62,078 bases of DNA from Staphylococcus rostri (GTDB lineage Bacteria > Bacillota > Bacilli > Staphylococcales > Staphylococcaceae): NCBI RefSeq assembly GCF_002902145.1, contig NZ_PPRF01000015.1, positions 1 through 62,078 of the forward strand, given 5' to 3'. Position 1 is the stretch's first letter, and the number at the start of each line of letters is the position of its first letter. The position numbers and the translations under genes are program-made. Below, one piece after another: positions 1-7,191 of this stretch. The notes beneath the pieces are model-generated. The model searched no databases, was not told the origin of the DNA, and worked only from the letters and a program-made list of their open reading frames with translations.

Positions 1-33
1 ATAGTATAACTTTTGTATTTAAAACTAAGTATA

Positions 34-61
34 TTGACATGGTTTTACGACGAATTATACT
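34..61 (+). promoter_or_regulatory. Distal promoter (P1) of the tracrRNA gene
   Basis: A perfect -35 TTGACA (34-39) is separated by 16 bp from a -10 TATACT (56-61). Transcription would start near 68 and run through the tracrRNA terminator, giving an RNA of about 180 nt. This is the long form that includes the degenerate repeat at 121-149. Confidence 0.7.
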
Positions 62-114
62 AAATATTTTGTCCACAAGTCATGATTAATGAAACTGAAT
101 TATCAGTGAATTGA

Positions 115-143
115 TTGACAGTTTAAGTTACTGATGGTATGGT
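115..143 (+). promoter_or_regulatory. Proximal promoter (P2) of the tracrRNA gene
   Basis: A perfect -35 TTGACA (115-120) lies 17 bp from an extended -10, TGG followed by TATGGT (138-143). The predicted start is near 150 and the product about 98 nt. The two products, about 180 and 98 nt, resemble the long and short primary tracrRNAs of S. pyogenes. Confidence 0.6.
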
Positions 144-175
144 ATAAATACAGGTTAGCTACCTGTATTTATACC
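141..175 (+). repeat. Perfect 15-bp inverted repeat joining degenerate repeat and anti-repeat
   Basis: The arms 141-155 and 161-175 are exact reverse complements around a 5-nt loop (TAGCT). The right arm runs into the anti-repeat. In a long transcript this hairpin closes the repeat-like and anti-repeat strands in cis. Further pairing is possible below it: CTG (131-133) with CAG, and AGT and GTTT (121-124) with the end of the anti-repeat. Confidence 0.85.
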
Positions 176-218
176 TAAAATTACAGAATCTACTAAAACA
201 AGACATTATGTCGTGTTT

Positions 219-253
219 ATCCCATCTATTCGTAGGTGGGATTTTTTATTTTG
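219..253 (+). terminator. Rho-independent terminator of tracrRNA
   Basis: A 10-bp stem (219-228 with 233-242, one G-T pair) has a TTCG loop and is followed by six T and further T-rich sequence. As in other Cas9 systems, the terminator stem doubles as the last structural stem of the tracrRNA. Confidence 0.88.
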
Positions 254-460
254 TTTTAATTTTAATGTAAATTCTAAATGTGCAATTGCTGTAATTATAA
301 TCCTTTGCTATTATAGAAATAGTAAATTGCATGGTTAAGTTATACAAGAGCATAATTACTACTTATATTTTCCGAATATTCTTTCTTTATTCTAGTTATT
401 CATATAAATATTATGTAAAGTTTAATCAAGAGACATTATATAAGACTTAAGGGGGATTCA
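254..460. other. AT-rich spacer between tracrRNA and transporter gene
   Basis: About 207 bp of very AT-rich sequence with no open frame of note. It should contain the promoter of the transporter gene, but no -35/-10 pair is convincing. A ribosome-binding site, AAGGGGG, sits at 449-455 just before the transporter ATG. No match to the array spacer with a canonical PAM was seen here by eye. Confidence 0.5.
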
Positions 461-1654
461 ATGACATTTTTACATACATTGAATAAATATCGTGAAGCTA
501 GAACTTTTTTGCTTTTTAGTATATGTTTTTACATCTCTATGTATATTTCTAAAACAGTACATGCATTATGGTTTGATGCGAATGATGCATTACCATATTT
601 TGGCTTTTCATACACGATGATGGCTGTAGCAGGTTCGTTATCAATTATCTCGGGTAAGTTAAGTGATATTATTTCGCCAAGTTTTGCATTGAAGTTAGGA
701 GTTGCAGTGTATGCTGTTGGTTTGTTTCTAAGAATTTTCACACATTCTATGATGATATCCGGAGTATCAGGATTTGTTGCAGGCTTAGGGGCATCACTCG
801 TAATTGTTTCTATGCGCTATTGGATTTTATCTATTGGTACGGAAGAAGAAAGACCAGCGATTGTATCAATTAAAGAGACGGGTACGAATATTGGCATTAC
901 AGTCGGCACATCCTTAGCTGGAGGACTCGTTGCTATATTATCTTTAGTGATCATTGAACCCATATTAGGTGTGCTCATATTTTCTGCTTTTTGTTGCTTA
1001 GCGACTACTTTATTGGTGCCGAATACATTAAGAAAAGATAAACTTACTAAGGACAATAGACAATCAGCATCAAAACAAACGATTATTAAAAGTCATAAAT
1101 CACTCACGATAGGTGTGGCTATTTTCGGTTTATTAATGGGCTTATCAGTCAGTTTGTTTACACCCTATGTACCAATTATTTTGAAAGAACAGGGAATAAA
1201 CATTACATTGATTGGTGTTTATATGGCAATAGTGAGTATGGTAGGTATTGTTGCTGCACCTTTATTTGGAAATAGTAAAGTAAATCAGTTTAAGAACGTA
1301 ATATTTTTTACTTGTGAACTTTTAACAGGGCTACTCATTTTATTATTTTTAAAATCATTACTAGCGACTGTAATACTCATTATTTTAATTTTTAGAGCAA
1401 TCTTGCAAACGGGATCTGTTATTACACAAGAGTTAATGGAATTAGAAATATATCCAAAAGAATACTTAGGGTTTCTATTCGGTGCGTCACAATCAGCCTT
1501 TTTCATTGGAGATGCATTAGGGGGAACACTTGGCGGATATGTTTATGAATTAGATATGAAATATGCGCTAATCATATGTACAGTGTTATTTGTGATCAAC
1601 GCAATGGCATTCCCATTGTTTTATAAATGGCAAAGAGCAATGATGAATGATTAG
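461..1654 (+). CDS. Major facilitator superfamily transporter (cargo gene in the Cas9 locus)
   Basis: This 397-aa integral membrane protein has about 12 hydrophobic segments in two halves, split by a basic loop around residues 190-215. That is the size and layout of a small MFS efflux or uptake permease. The segment around residues 113-130 (RYWILSIGTEEERPAIVSIKETG) resembles the charged loop of drug/sugar MFS proteins. The ATG follows AAGGGGG at good spacing. The gene lies between the tracrRNA and the CRISPR array, where type II-A loci normally have cas genes or nothing, and it is AT-rich like cas9. The substrate is unknown. It may be a passenger acquired with the locus or a target of Cas9-mediated control; neither is shown. 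Confidence 0.8.
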   Translation: MTFLHTLNKYREARTFLLFSICFYISMYISKTVHALWFDANDALPYFGFSYTMMAVAGSLSIISGKLSDIISPSFALKLGVAVYAVGLFLRIFTHSMMISGVSGFVAGLGASLVIVSMRYWILSIGTEEERPAIVSIKETGTNIGITVGTSLAGGLVAILSLVIIEPILGVLIFSAFCCLATTLLVPNTLRKDKLTKDNRQSASKQTIIKSHKSLTIGVAIFGLLMGLSVSLFTPYVPIILKEQGINITLIGVYMAIVSMVGIVAAPLFGNSKVNQFKNVIFFTCELLTGLLILLFLKSLLATVILIILIFRAILQTGSVITQELMELEIYPKEYLGFLFGASQSAFFIGDALGGTLGGYVYELDMKYALIICTVLFVINAMAFPLFYKWQRAMMND

Positions 1655-1700
1655 AAATGCAATATTACGTTTAATATTGAATTATCCAAAATCAAAAATC

Positions 1701-1881
1701 TTGTTATATAATGTACCTAGTTTTAGTACTCTGTAATTTTAGGTATAAGTGAAACGTGACGCTCTGGTATTGTTATATAATTAAGTTTTAGTATTCTGTA
1801 ATCATAAGTATATTGGTTTATTTCTGTTATTAGTTTTAAAAAAATCCTACTTCACATATAATTAAGTTAATAATTCTGAAT
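1701..1881 (+). repeat. Three tandem, decaying promoter-plus-repeat modules upstream of cas9
   Basis: The 12-mer TTGTTATATAAT occurs at 1701-1712 and 1770-1781, each time 3-7 bp before a CRISPR repeat. A third, weaker version occurs at 1856-1881. Its first 13 bases, 1856-1868 (ATATAATTAAGTT), are identical to 1775-1787, and a shorter TTCTG-AAT echo of the repeat follows. Each copy carries a TATAAT hexamer (1707-1712, 1776-1781, 1857-1862) that could be a -10 box. The first would start RNA at the first base of the array. The third would give cas9 a leader of about 25 nt. Confidence 0.6.
1720..1820 (+). CRISPR. Minimal CRISPR array: one repeat, one spacer, one degenerate terminal repeat
   Basis: Repeat 1 (1720-1755, 36 nt) starts GTTTTAGTACTCTGTAAT and is nearly the S. 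aureus type II-A repeat, differing only near the 3' end. A 29-nt spacer (1756-1784) follows. Repeat 2 (1785-1820) keeps the first 18 bases with one change but has a diverged 3' half, as terminal repeats often do. The conserved half is the part that pairs with the tracrRNA, so the single spacer could still make a working crRNA. The 3' half of the spacer contains the same TTGTTATATAAT found upstream of repeat 1. The 'spacer' may therefore be partly duplicated leader rather than captured foreign DNA. Confidence 0.85.
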
Positions 1882-1894
1882 GGGGGCATTCCTT

Positions 1895-4800
1895 ATGACG
1901 CGTAAATATATTTTGGGATTAGATATTGGTATAGGTTCAGTAGGTTATGGGCTTATTGATTTTGATACGAAAGGTATAATTGATGCGGGAGTCAGACTTT
2001 TTCCTGAAGCGAATTCGGATAACAACTTAGGACGACGTGCTAAGCGTGGTGCTAGACGTCTAAAAAGAAGAAGAATTCACCGCTTAGATAGAGTTAAGTC
2101 TTTGTTATCAGAATATAAAATCATTTCGGACCGAGTCCCTGTCAATAATCAACCTTATGATATTAGAGTTAAAGGGTTAACAGAACGCTTAACAAAGGAT
2201 GAACTTGCGGTTGCGTTATTACATATTGCTAAAAGAAGAGGTATACATAATGTTGATGTTGTGATGGACAAAGATGAGGGCGATAAAGAAAGTCTATCTA
2301 CAAAGGATCAAATAAATAAAAATGCCAAGTTTTTGGAAACGCGCTACGTTTGTGAACTACAAAAAGAACGTTTAGAAAAAGATGGACTAGTAAGAGGCGT
2401 TGAAAATCGCTTTCTAACAAAAGATATTGTGCGTGAAGCCAAGAAAATCATAGAAACACAGATGCAGTATTATCCAGAAATCGATGACACATTTAAAGAA
2501 AAGTATATTGATTTAGTTGAAACGAGACGTGCATACTATGAAGGTCCTGGTCAAGGTAGTCTCTATGGTTGGGATGCTGATGTTAAAAAATGGTATCAGT
2601 TAATGATGGGGCACTGTACATATTTCCCTGAAGAATATAGAAGTGTGAAATACGCATATACTGCAGATTTATACAACGCATTAAATGATTTGAATAATTT
2701 GCGTATTTCTCGAGACGAAAATGACAGACTAGAATATCATGAAAAATATCACATCGTAGAAAATGTTTTTAAACAAAAGAGAACACCTACATTAAAACAA
2801 ATTGCTAAGGAAATCGGTGTTGAAGAAGTGGATATTTCCGGATACCGTATTACAAAGTCAGGCAAACCTCAGTTTACAAGTTTCAAATTATATCATGACT
2901 TGAAAATGGTGATTAGTGATCAAAAGATTTTAGAGAACATTGACTTGCTTGATCAAATTGCTGAAATATTGACCATTTATCAGGATAAGGATTCAATCAT
3001 TAATGAACTTGGTCAACTTGAATATCTGCTTTCTGAACATGATAAAAGTGTAATTTCAGATTTAACAGGTTATACGGGAACACATAATTTGTCTCTTAAA
3101 TGTATGCAGATGATTATTGAAGAATTATGGCATTCTTCAATGAATCATATGGAAGTATTTACTGCGTTAAACATACAACCAAAAAAATATGAATTGAAAG
3201 GGTATAAGCGCATTCCAACAGCTATGATTGAAGATGCGATACTATCTCCAGTTGTCAAACGTTCCTTTAAACAAGCGATTGGTGTTGTAAATGCGGTAAT
3301 AAAAAAATATGGTTTACCCAAAGACATCATTATTGAATTAGCACGTAAGTCTAACTCAGCTGAACAGCGCCGTTATTTAAATGAGATTCAAAAGAAAAAC
3401 GAAAAAATGCGTAAACGTATCGAAGAAATAATTAAAGAATATGGGAATGAAAACGCCAAATATTTAATTCAAAAAATTAGATTACATGATGCACAAGAAG
3501 GGAAATGTTTGTATTCTTTGAAAGATATACCACTTAATGATTTATTACGTAATCCGGATCATTATGAGATTGATCATATCATTCCGAGATCCATTTCCTT
3601 TGATAATTCAATGCACAATAAAGTATTAGTACGAAGCGAACAAAATGCTAAAAAATCTAATCAAACGCCGTATCAATATTTAACGTCATCAAATTCAGAT
3701 ATCGAGTATTCAGTGTTCAAACAACACATTTTAAATCTTGGTAAAAATAAAGATAGAATGTCTAAGAAAAAGCGCGAATATTTATTAGAAGAACGTGATA
3801 TTACTAAGTATGATATTCAAAAAGAATTTATCAATCGAAACTTAGTTGATACACGATATGCAACACGTGAACTTACTTCCTTATTAAAAGCTTACTTTCA
3901 TATCAACGATTTAGATGTCAAAGTTAAAACGATAAATGGGAGTTTTACAGACTTTTTACGTAAAAGATGGCGTTTTAGAAAAGAGCGTGATGAGGGTTAT
4001 AAACATCATGCTCAAGATGCATTAATTATCGCAAATGCAGACTATCTTTTTAAAGAACATAAGCTATTGAAAGAAATTAAAGATGTGTCCGATATAAATA
4101 TGCATCAAAATAGTTCTGAGATTAAAAATGACAAACAATATCAAGAAGTATTTGGTAACTACTTCAAGATGGATGATATTAAAAATTATCCAATTACCAA
4201 GTTTTCCCATCGTGTGGATAAGAAGCCTAATCGACAACTAATTAATGATACGATTTATTCGACAAGAAATATTGATGATAAAATCTATGTTGTTGAAACA
4301 TTAAAAAATATATATGATCGTCAAAATGACAAGGTGAAAAAGATTTTTAATAAATACCCAGAGAATATACTGATGTATCAAAATGATCTAGAAACATTCA
4401 AAAAAATCCATGTCATTATGGAACAATATGCAAATGAAAAAAATCCATTGGCTAAATATTATGAGGAAACTGGGGAATTTGTGACAAAGTATGCAAAAGA
4501 TGACAATGGTCCAGTTGTCAAAAAGATAAAGTATTATATGAAGGCGCTTGGTGAACATTTAGATGTTACACATAATTATTCAGGTGCAAAAAATCAAGTT
4601 GTACAACTTTCAAAAAAATCATTTCGTTTTGATATTTATAAATCAGAACAAGGTTATAAAATGGTTAGTCTTTCATACCTATCATTAAATAATGATAAAG
4701 ACCGATATTTTGTAAATCGAGATGAATATGCACAATTGAAGAAAGGCAAGCAGATTGCTGAAACAGATCAATTTATAGGTAGCTTTTATACAAATGATAT

Positions 4801-5053
4801 CATTCAGCTGAATGGTGAAAAATACCGTGTAATTGGTGTCAACAATGATAGACGTAATAGAATTGAACTTGATAGAGTTGACATAAGACAAACGGATTAT
4901 GTGAAGCTGCATAATTTAAAAAAGGGTGATCGTATTTTTATGACTATTGGTCGAAATACGACTGATATTGAAAAAATCTATACTGACATTTTAGGGAATA
5001 TTTATAAAAGTAAGCGACCAAAAGCACCACAACTTGTATTCAAAAAAGGGTGA
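1895..5053 (+). CDS. cas9: CRISPR-associated endonuclease Cas9, type II-A, SauCas9-like
   Basis: RNA-guided DNA endonuclease of about 1052 aa, aligning end to end with S. aureus Cas9 (1053 aa). The start is placed at ATG 1895 because GGGGG (1882-1886) sits 8 nt before it and the protein then begins MTRKYILGLDIG like SauCas9; an upstream ATG at 1880 overlaps the binding site. RuvC residues D10, E481, H705 and D708 and HNH residues D560, H561 and N584 are all present, so both nuclease sites look intact. The Arg-rich bridge helix (GRRAKRGARRLKRRR) is near residue 45. In the PAM-interacting region N983, N984, R989 and R1013 match SauCas9 N985, N986, R991 and R1015, while the two Leu after the Asn pair are Arg-Arg (986-987). 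A cas1 remnant follows 5 bp after the stop. An NNGR-type PAM is expected by homology. Confidence 0.97.
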   Translation: MTRKYILGLDIGIGSVGYGLIDFDTKGIIDAGVRLFPEANSDNNLGRRAKRGARRLKRRRIHRLDRVKSLLSEYKIISDRVPVNNQPYDIRVKGLTERLTKDELAVALLHIAKRRGIHNVDVVMDKDEGDKESLSTKDQINKNAKFLETRYVCELQKERLEKDGLVRGVENRFLTKDIVREAKKIIETQMQYYPEIDDTFKEKYIDLVETRRAYYEGPGQGSLYGWDADVKKWYQLMMGHCTYFPEEYRSVKYAYTADLYNALNDLNNLRISRDENDRLEYHEKYHIVENVFKQKRTPTLKQIAKEIGVEEVDISGYRITKSGKPQFTSFKLYHDLKMVISDQKILENIDLLDQIAEILTIYQDKDSIINELGQLEYLLSEHDKSVISDLTGYTGTHNLSLKCMQMIIEELWHSSMNHMEVFTALNIQPKKYELKGYKRIPTAMIEDAILSPVVKRSFKQAIGVVNAVIKKYGLPKDIIIELARKSNSAEQRRYLNEIQKKNEKMRKRIEEIIKEYGNENAKYLIQKIRLHDAQEGKCLYSLKDIPLNDLLRNPDHYEIDHIIPRSISFDNSMHNKVLVRSEQNAKKSNQTPYQYLTSSNSDIEYSVFKQHILNLGKNKDRMSKKKREYLLEERDITKYDIQKEFINRNLVDTRYATRELTSLLKAYFHINDLDVKVKTINGSFTDFLRKRWRFRKERDEGYKHHAQDALIIANADYLFKEHKLLKEIKDVSDINMHQNSSEIKNDKQYQEVFGNYFKMDDIKNYPITKFSHRVDKKPNRQLINDTIYSTRNIDDKIYVVETLKNIYDRQNDKVKKIFNKYPENILMYQNDLETFKKIHVIMEQYANEKNPLAKYYEETGEFVTKYAKDDNGPVVKKIKYYMKALGEHLDVTHNYSGAKNQVVQLSKKSFRFDIYKSEQGYKMVSLSYLSLNNDKDRYFVNRDEYAQLKKGKQIAETDQFIGSFYTNDIIQLNGEKYRVIGVNNDRRNRIELDRVDIRQTDYVKLHNLKKGDRIFMTIGRNTTDIEKIYTDILGNIYKSKRPKAPQLVFKKG

Positions 5054-5058
5054 TAACA

Positions 5059-5145
5059 ATGGGATGGCGAATTGTTTATATTTCTGATGTTGATAAACTT
5101 TCACTGCACTTAGATAGCTTGAAAATTAAAAAAGGGGATGACTGA
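5059..5145 (+). pseudogene. cas1: Remnant of cas1 (first 28 codons only)
   Basis: An ATG 5 bp after the cas9 stop begins MGWRIVYISDVDKLS, matching the N-terminus of type II-A Cas1 (MxGWRxVxV...KLS). The frame closes at TGA 5143-5145, immediately followed by TAA. Intact Cas1 is near 290 aa, so over 90 percent of the gene is gone, together with any cas2 and csn2. The position directly after cas9 is exactly where type II-A cas1 belongs. The system therefore lost its adaptation module by deletion and did not start without one. Confidence 0.85.
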
Positions 5146-5148
5146 TAA

Positions 5149-5268
5149 GGTCCTCTTCAATGGCGTTCACACAACCATTTAAGTCGTCATCCATACAAAC
5201 TAGACTTAGATTATCAGAAATTACCTGCAGCATTAGCATCCTATATACAAGATATGTATAAATACTAG
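5149..5268 (+). pseudogene. Unassigned 39-codon coding fragment after the cas1 remnant
   Basis: In the same frame as the cas1 remnant but after two stops, bases 5149-5265 read as 39 codons containing HPYKLDLDYQKLPAALASYIQDMYKY, then TAG at 5266. The composition looks like the end of a real protein (amphipathic, ends in a helix). No start codon or ribosome-binding site precedes it. It could be the 3' end of a deleted cas gene or of the gene that bordered the locus. I do not recognise it. Confidence 0.4.
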
Positions 5269-5276
5269 AACCACAT

Positions 5277-5318
5277 AAAAAGACCAACCACTCAAAAATG
5301 AGCGAGTTGGTCTTTTTT
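5277..5318. terminator. Bidirectional terminator between the Cas9 locus and usp
   Basis: Arms AAAAAGACCAAC and GTTGGTCTTTTT enclose an inner ACTCA/TGAG pairing, with A and T tracts on both sides. It can end transcription from cas9 rightwards and from usp leftwards. Confidence 0.9.
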
Positions 5319-5320
5319 GA

Positions 5321-5824
5321 CTAAATGTTGAAGTCCTTTAAAAAATCTTCAGTTGCCACTTTTGGCTTGAATGTTTCTGGGATTTGTTCAGTACGTACAA
5401 CTAATACGTCACATGTTGCATGTCGAACGATAGCTTCAGATACAGAGCCGACGATGAAACGTTCAACTGCATTTAAACCTGATGTACCACACATGATAAG
5501 ATCAACATCAAGTTTTTCTTCACTTGCCATTCTAGGGATTAGAGACTTAGGTGAACCAAATTCTAAGCGTGTCTCAACATCCGCGACACCTTCGTCAATT
5601 GCTACTTGTTTGTATCCGTCTAACAATTTCTCAGCAAATGTTTTAGACTTTTCTGTGAAGTGTGAATCATATACTTCAAAAGATGTGTAAGTACGTGAAT
5701 CGATGACATTGATGATTGTAAGTTTGGCATTGTTACGTTTTGCAACGGCAACAGCTTTGTTGAATGCCCATTCTGCTTCATGAGAACCATCGACTGCGAT
5801 TAATATGTTTTTGTACATTAACAT
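5321..5824 (-). CDS. Universal stress protein, UspA family
   Basis: A 167-aa cytoplasmic single-domain Usp. The N-terminal YKNILIAVDGS strand-loop and the C-terminal ATP-binding signature G-x2-G-x9-G-S (GTSGLNAVERFIVGSVS) are both present, as in ATP-binding UspA proteins. The start is the first ATG, with AAAGGGG 8 nt upstream. A minus-strand extended -10, TGATATAAT, lies in the divergent gap to ald. In staphylococci usp and ald sit side by side as here. It shares a fold but not close identity with the second usp at 9766-10179. The exact stress role is unknown. Confidence 0.92.
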   Translation of the reverse strand: MLMYKNILIAVDGSHEAEWAFNKAVAVAKRNNAKLTIINVIDSRTYTSFEVYDSHFTEKSKTFAEKLLDGYKQVAIDEGVADVETRLEFGSPKSLIPRMASEEKLDVDLIMCGTSGLNAVERFIVGSVSEAIVRHATCDVLVVRTEQIPETFKPKVATEDFLKDFNI

Positions 5825-5940
5825 AGCAAAAACCCCTTTCTTATTTCACCATTATTATATCACAAAATTATGCATACGGAAATCATTATGATTGCGCTTA
5901 CAATATCTGTGCGTTATTATTGAGTTGGAGGTGTAGGAGT

Positions 5941-7056
5941 ATGAAAATTGGAATTCCTAAGGAGATCAAAAATAACGAAAACCGTGTGAGTTTATCACCG
6001 AGTGGGGTACATGCCCTTGTAGAAGCAGGACATACAGTTCTTGTCGAAAAAAGCGCAGGTGAGGGTTCTTACTTTGAAGACAAGCATTACATCGAAGTAG
6101 GTGCGCAAATTGTCGACACAGCTGCTCAAGCATGGGACGTAGATATGGTTGTAAAAGTAAAAGAACCTTTAGAAGAAGAATATGGTTACTTTAGAGAAGG
6201 TCTTGTTTTATTCACATATTTACATCTTGCGAATGAACCAGCATTGACTGAAGCATTAGTTGAGAAAAAAGTAATCTCAATCGCTTATGAAACTGTTCAA
6301 TTAGCTGACCGTTCATTACCATTATTAACACCTATGAGTGAAGTTGCAGGTCGTATGTCTGCACAAATCGGTGCGCAATTCTTACAACGTTTTAACGGTG
6401 GAATGGGTATCTTATTAGGTGGTATTCCAGGCGTTCAAAAAGGTAAAGTAACTATTATCGGTGGTGGTCAAGCAGGTACTAACGCCGCTAAAATCGCACT
6501 AGGTCTTGGTGCGGATGTTACAATTCTTGATGTTAACGCCAAACGCTTACAAGAATTAGAAGACTTATTTGATGGTCGTGTGCATACAATCATGTCAAAT
6601 CCATTAAACATTGAAGAAAATGTGAAAGATAGTGACTTAGTAATCGGTGCCGTATTAATTCCAGGGGCAAAAGCACCAACACTTGTTACAGAAGACATGA
6701 TTAAGCAAATGAAACCAGGTTCTGTTATTGTGGATATCGCAATCGACCAAGGTGGTATTTTTGAAACAACTGATAAGATTACAACGCATGATAATCCAAC
6801 TTACATTAAACATGGTGTTGTGCACTATGCAGTTGCAAATATGCCGGGTGCAGTGCCACGTACATCAACAATTGGTTTAAATAATGCAACATTACCTTAT
6901 GCGCTACAACTTGCGAATAAAGGTTACAAACAAGCATTGATTGACAATGTGCCATTATCGCATGGTTTAAATACATTCAATGGTTTAGTAACGAACAAAG
7001 CAGTTGCTGATGCGTTTGATCGCACGTACACACCAGTAACAGAAGTCTTATCATAA
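5941..7056 (+). CDS. ald: Alanine dehydrogenase
   Basis: NAD-dependent oxidative deamination of L-alanine to pyruvate and ammonia, 371 aa. It begins [16 protein letters not shown], the family signature. Catalytic K74 (VKVKEP) and H95 (TYLHLA) are present, and the Rossmann loop [10 protein letters not shown] lies near residue 175. The start is the ATG at 5941 preceded by GGAGG; an upstream TTG in frame is not needed. It is divergent from usp and followed by its own terminator, so it is probably monocistronic. It feeds alanine carbon to pyruvate. Confidence 0.96.
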   Translation: MKIGIPKEIKNNENRVSLSPSGVHALVEAGHTVLVEKSAGEGSYFEDKHYIEVGAQIVDTAAQAWDVDMVVKVKEPLEEEYGYFREGLVLFTYLHLANEPALTEALVEKKVISIAYETVQLADRSLPLLTPMSEVAGRMSAQIGAQFLQRFNGGMGILLGGIPGVQKGKVTIIGGGQAGTNAAKIALGLGADVTILDVNAKRLQELEDLFDGRVHTIMSNPLNIEENVKDSDLVIGAVLIPGAKAPTLVTEDMIKQMKPGSVIVDIAIDQGGIFETTDKITTHDNPTYIKHGVVHYAVANMPGAVPRTSTIGLNNATLPYALQLANKGYKQALIDNVPLSHGLNTFNGLVTNKAVADAFDRTYTPVTEVLS

Positions 7057-7093
7057 TAAATTGGATTCAGATATAATTTCGAGTATCCTATAT

Positions 7094-7132
7094 AAGCCGT
7101 CAGAATTCACTATTGGATTTTGGCGGCTTTGT
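7094..7132 (+). terminator. Terminator of ald
   Basis: AAGCCG (7094-7099) pairs with CGGCTT (7124-7129), and the stem extends inward with G-T pairs to about 15 bp. TTTGTTT follows. Confidence 0.75.
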
Positions 7133-7191
7133 TTATATCTAAAGTTAAAATTATTTAGCAAGTTATAGGCTATGTAAAGTGGGGTGATCAT

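Larger units (their letters stand above)
68..253 (+). ncRNA. tracrRNA of a type II-A (SauCas9-like) CRISPR system, long and short forms
   Basis: This RNA pairs with crRNA and loads Cas9. The anti-repeat (170-199) is complementary to the CRISPR repeat at 1720-1755, with the same internal bulge seen in the S. aureus tracrRNA. It is followed by a small stem-loop, GACA-TTA-TGTC (202-212), and a 10-bp terminator stem with a TTCG loop (219-242), then a T tract (242-247). The layout and much of the primary sequence match the SauCas9 tracrRNA. In the long form from P1, bases 121-149 resemble a degenerate CRISPR repeat and fold back on the anti-repeat, making a natural single-guide arrangement. The gene points the same way as the transporter and cas9. 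Confidence 0.92.

Noticed and set aside
34-39. ATTGACA at the P1 -35 resembles the end of the proposed tracr-L guide, suggesting self-targeting
   Set aside because: Only 7 bases match, both are simply -35 boxes, and the following TGGTTT is not an NNGRRT PAM.
1880-1894. Upstream ATG for cas9 adding five residues
   Set aside because: It overlaps the GGGGG binding site; ATG 1895 has correct spacing and the SauCas9-like N-terminus.
5325-5690. 121-codon open frame on the plus strand antisense to usp
   Set aside because: Shadow of the usp coding sequence; no binding site, low-complexity Ser/Thr-rich product.
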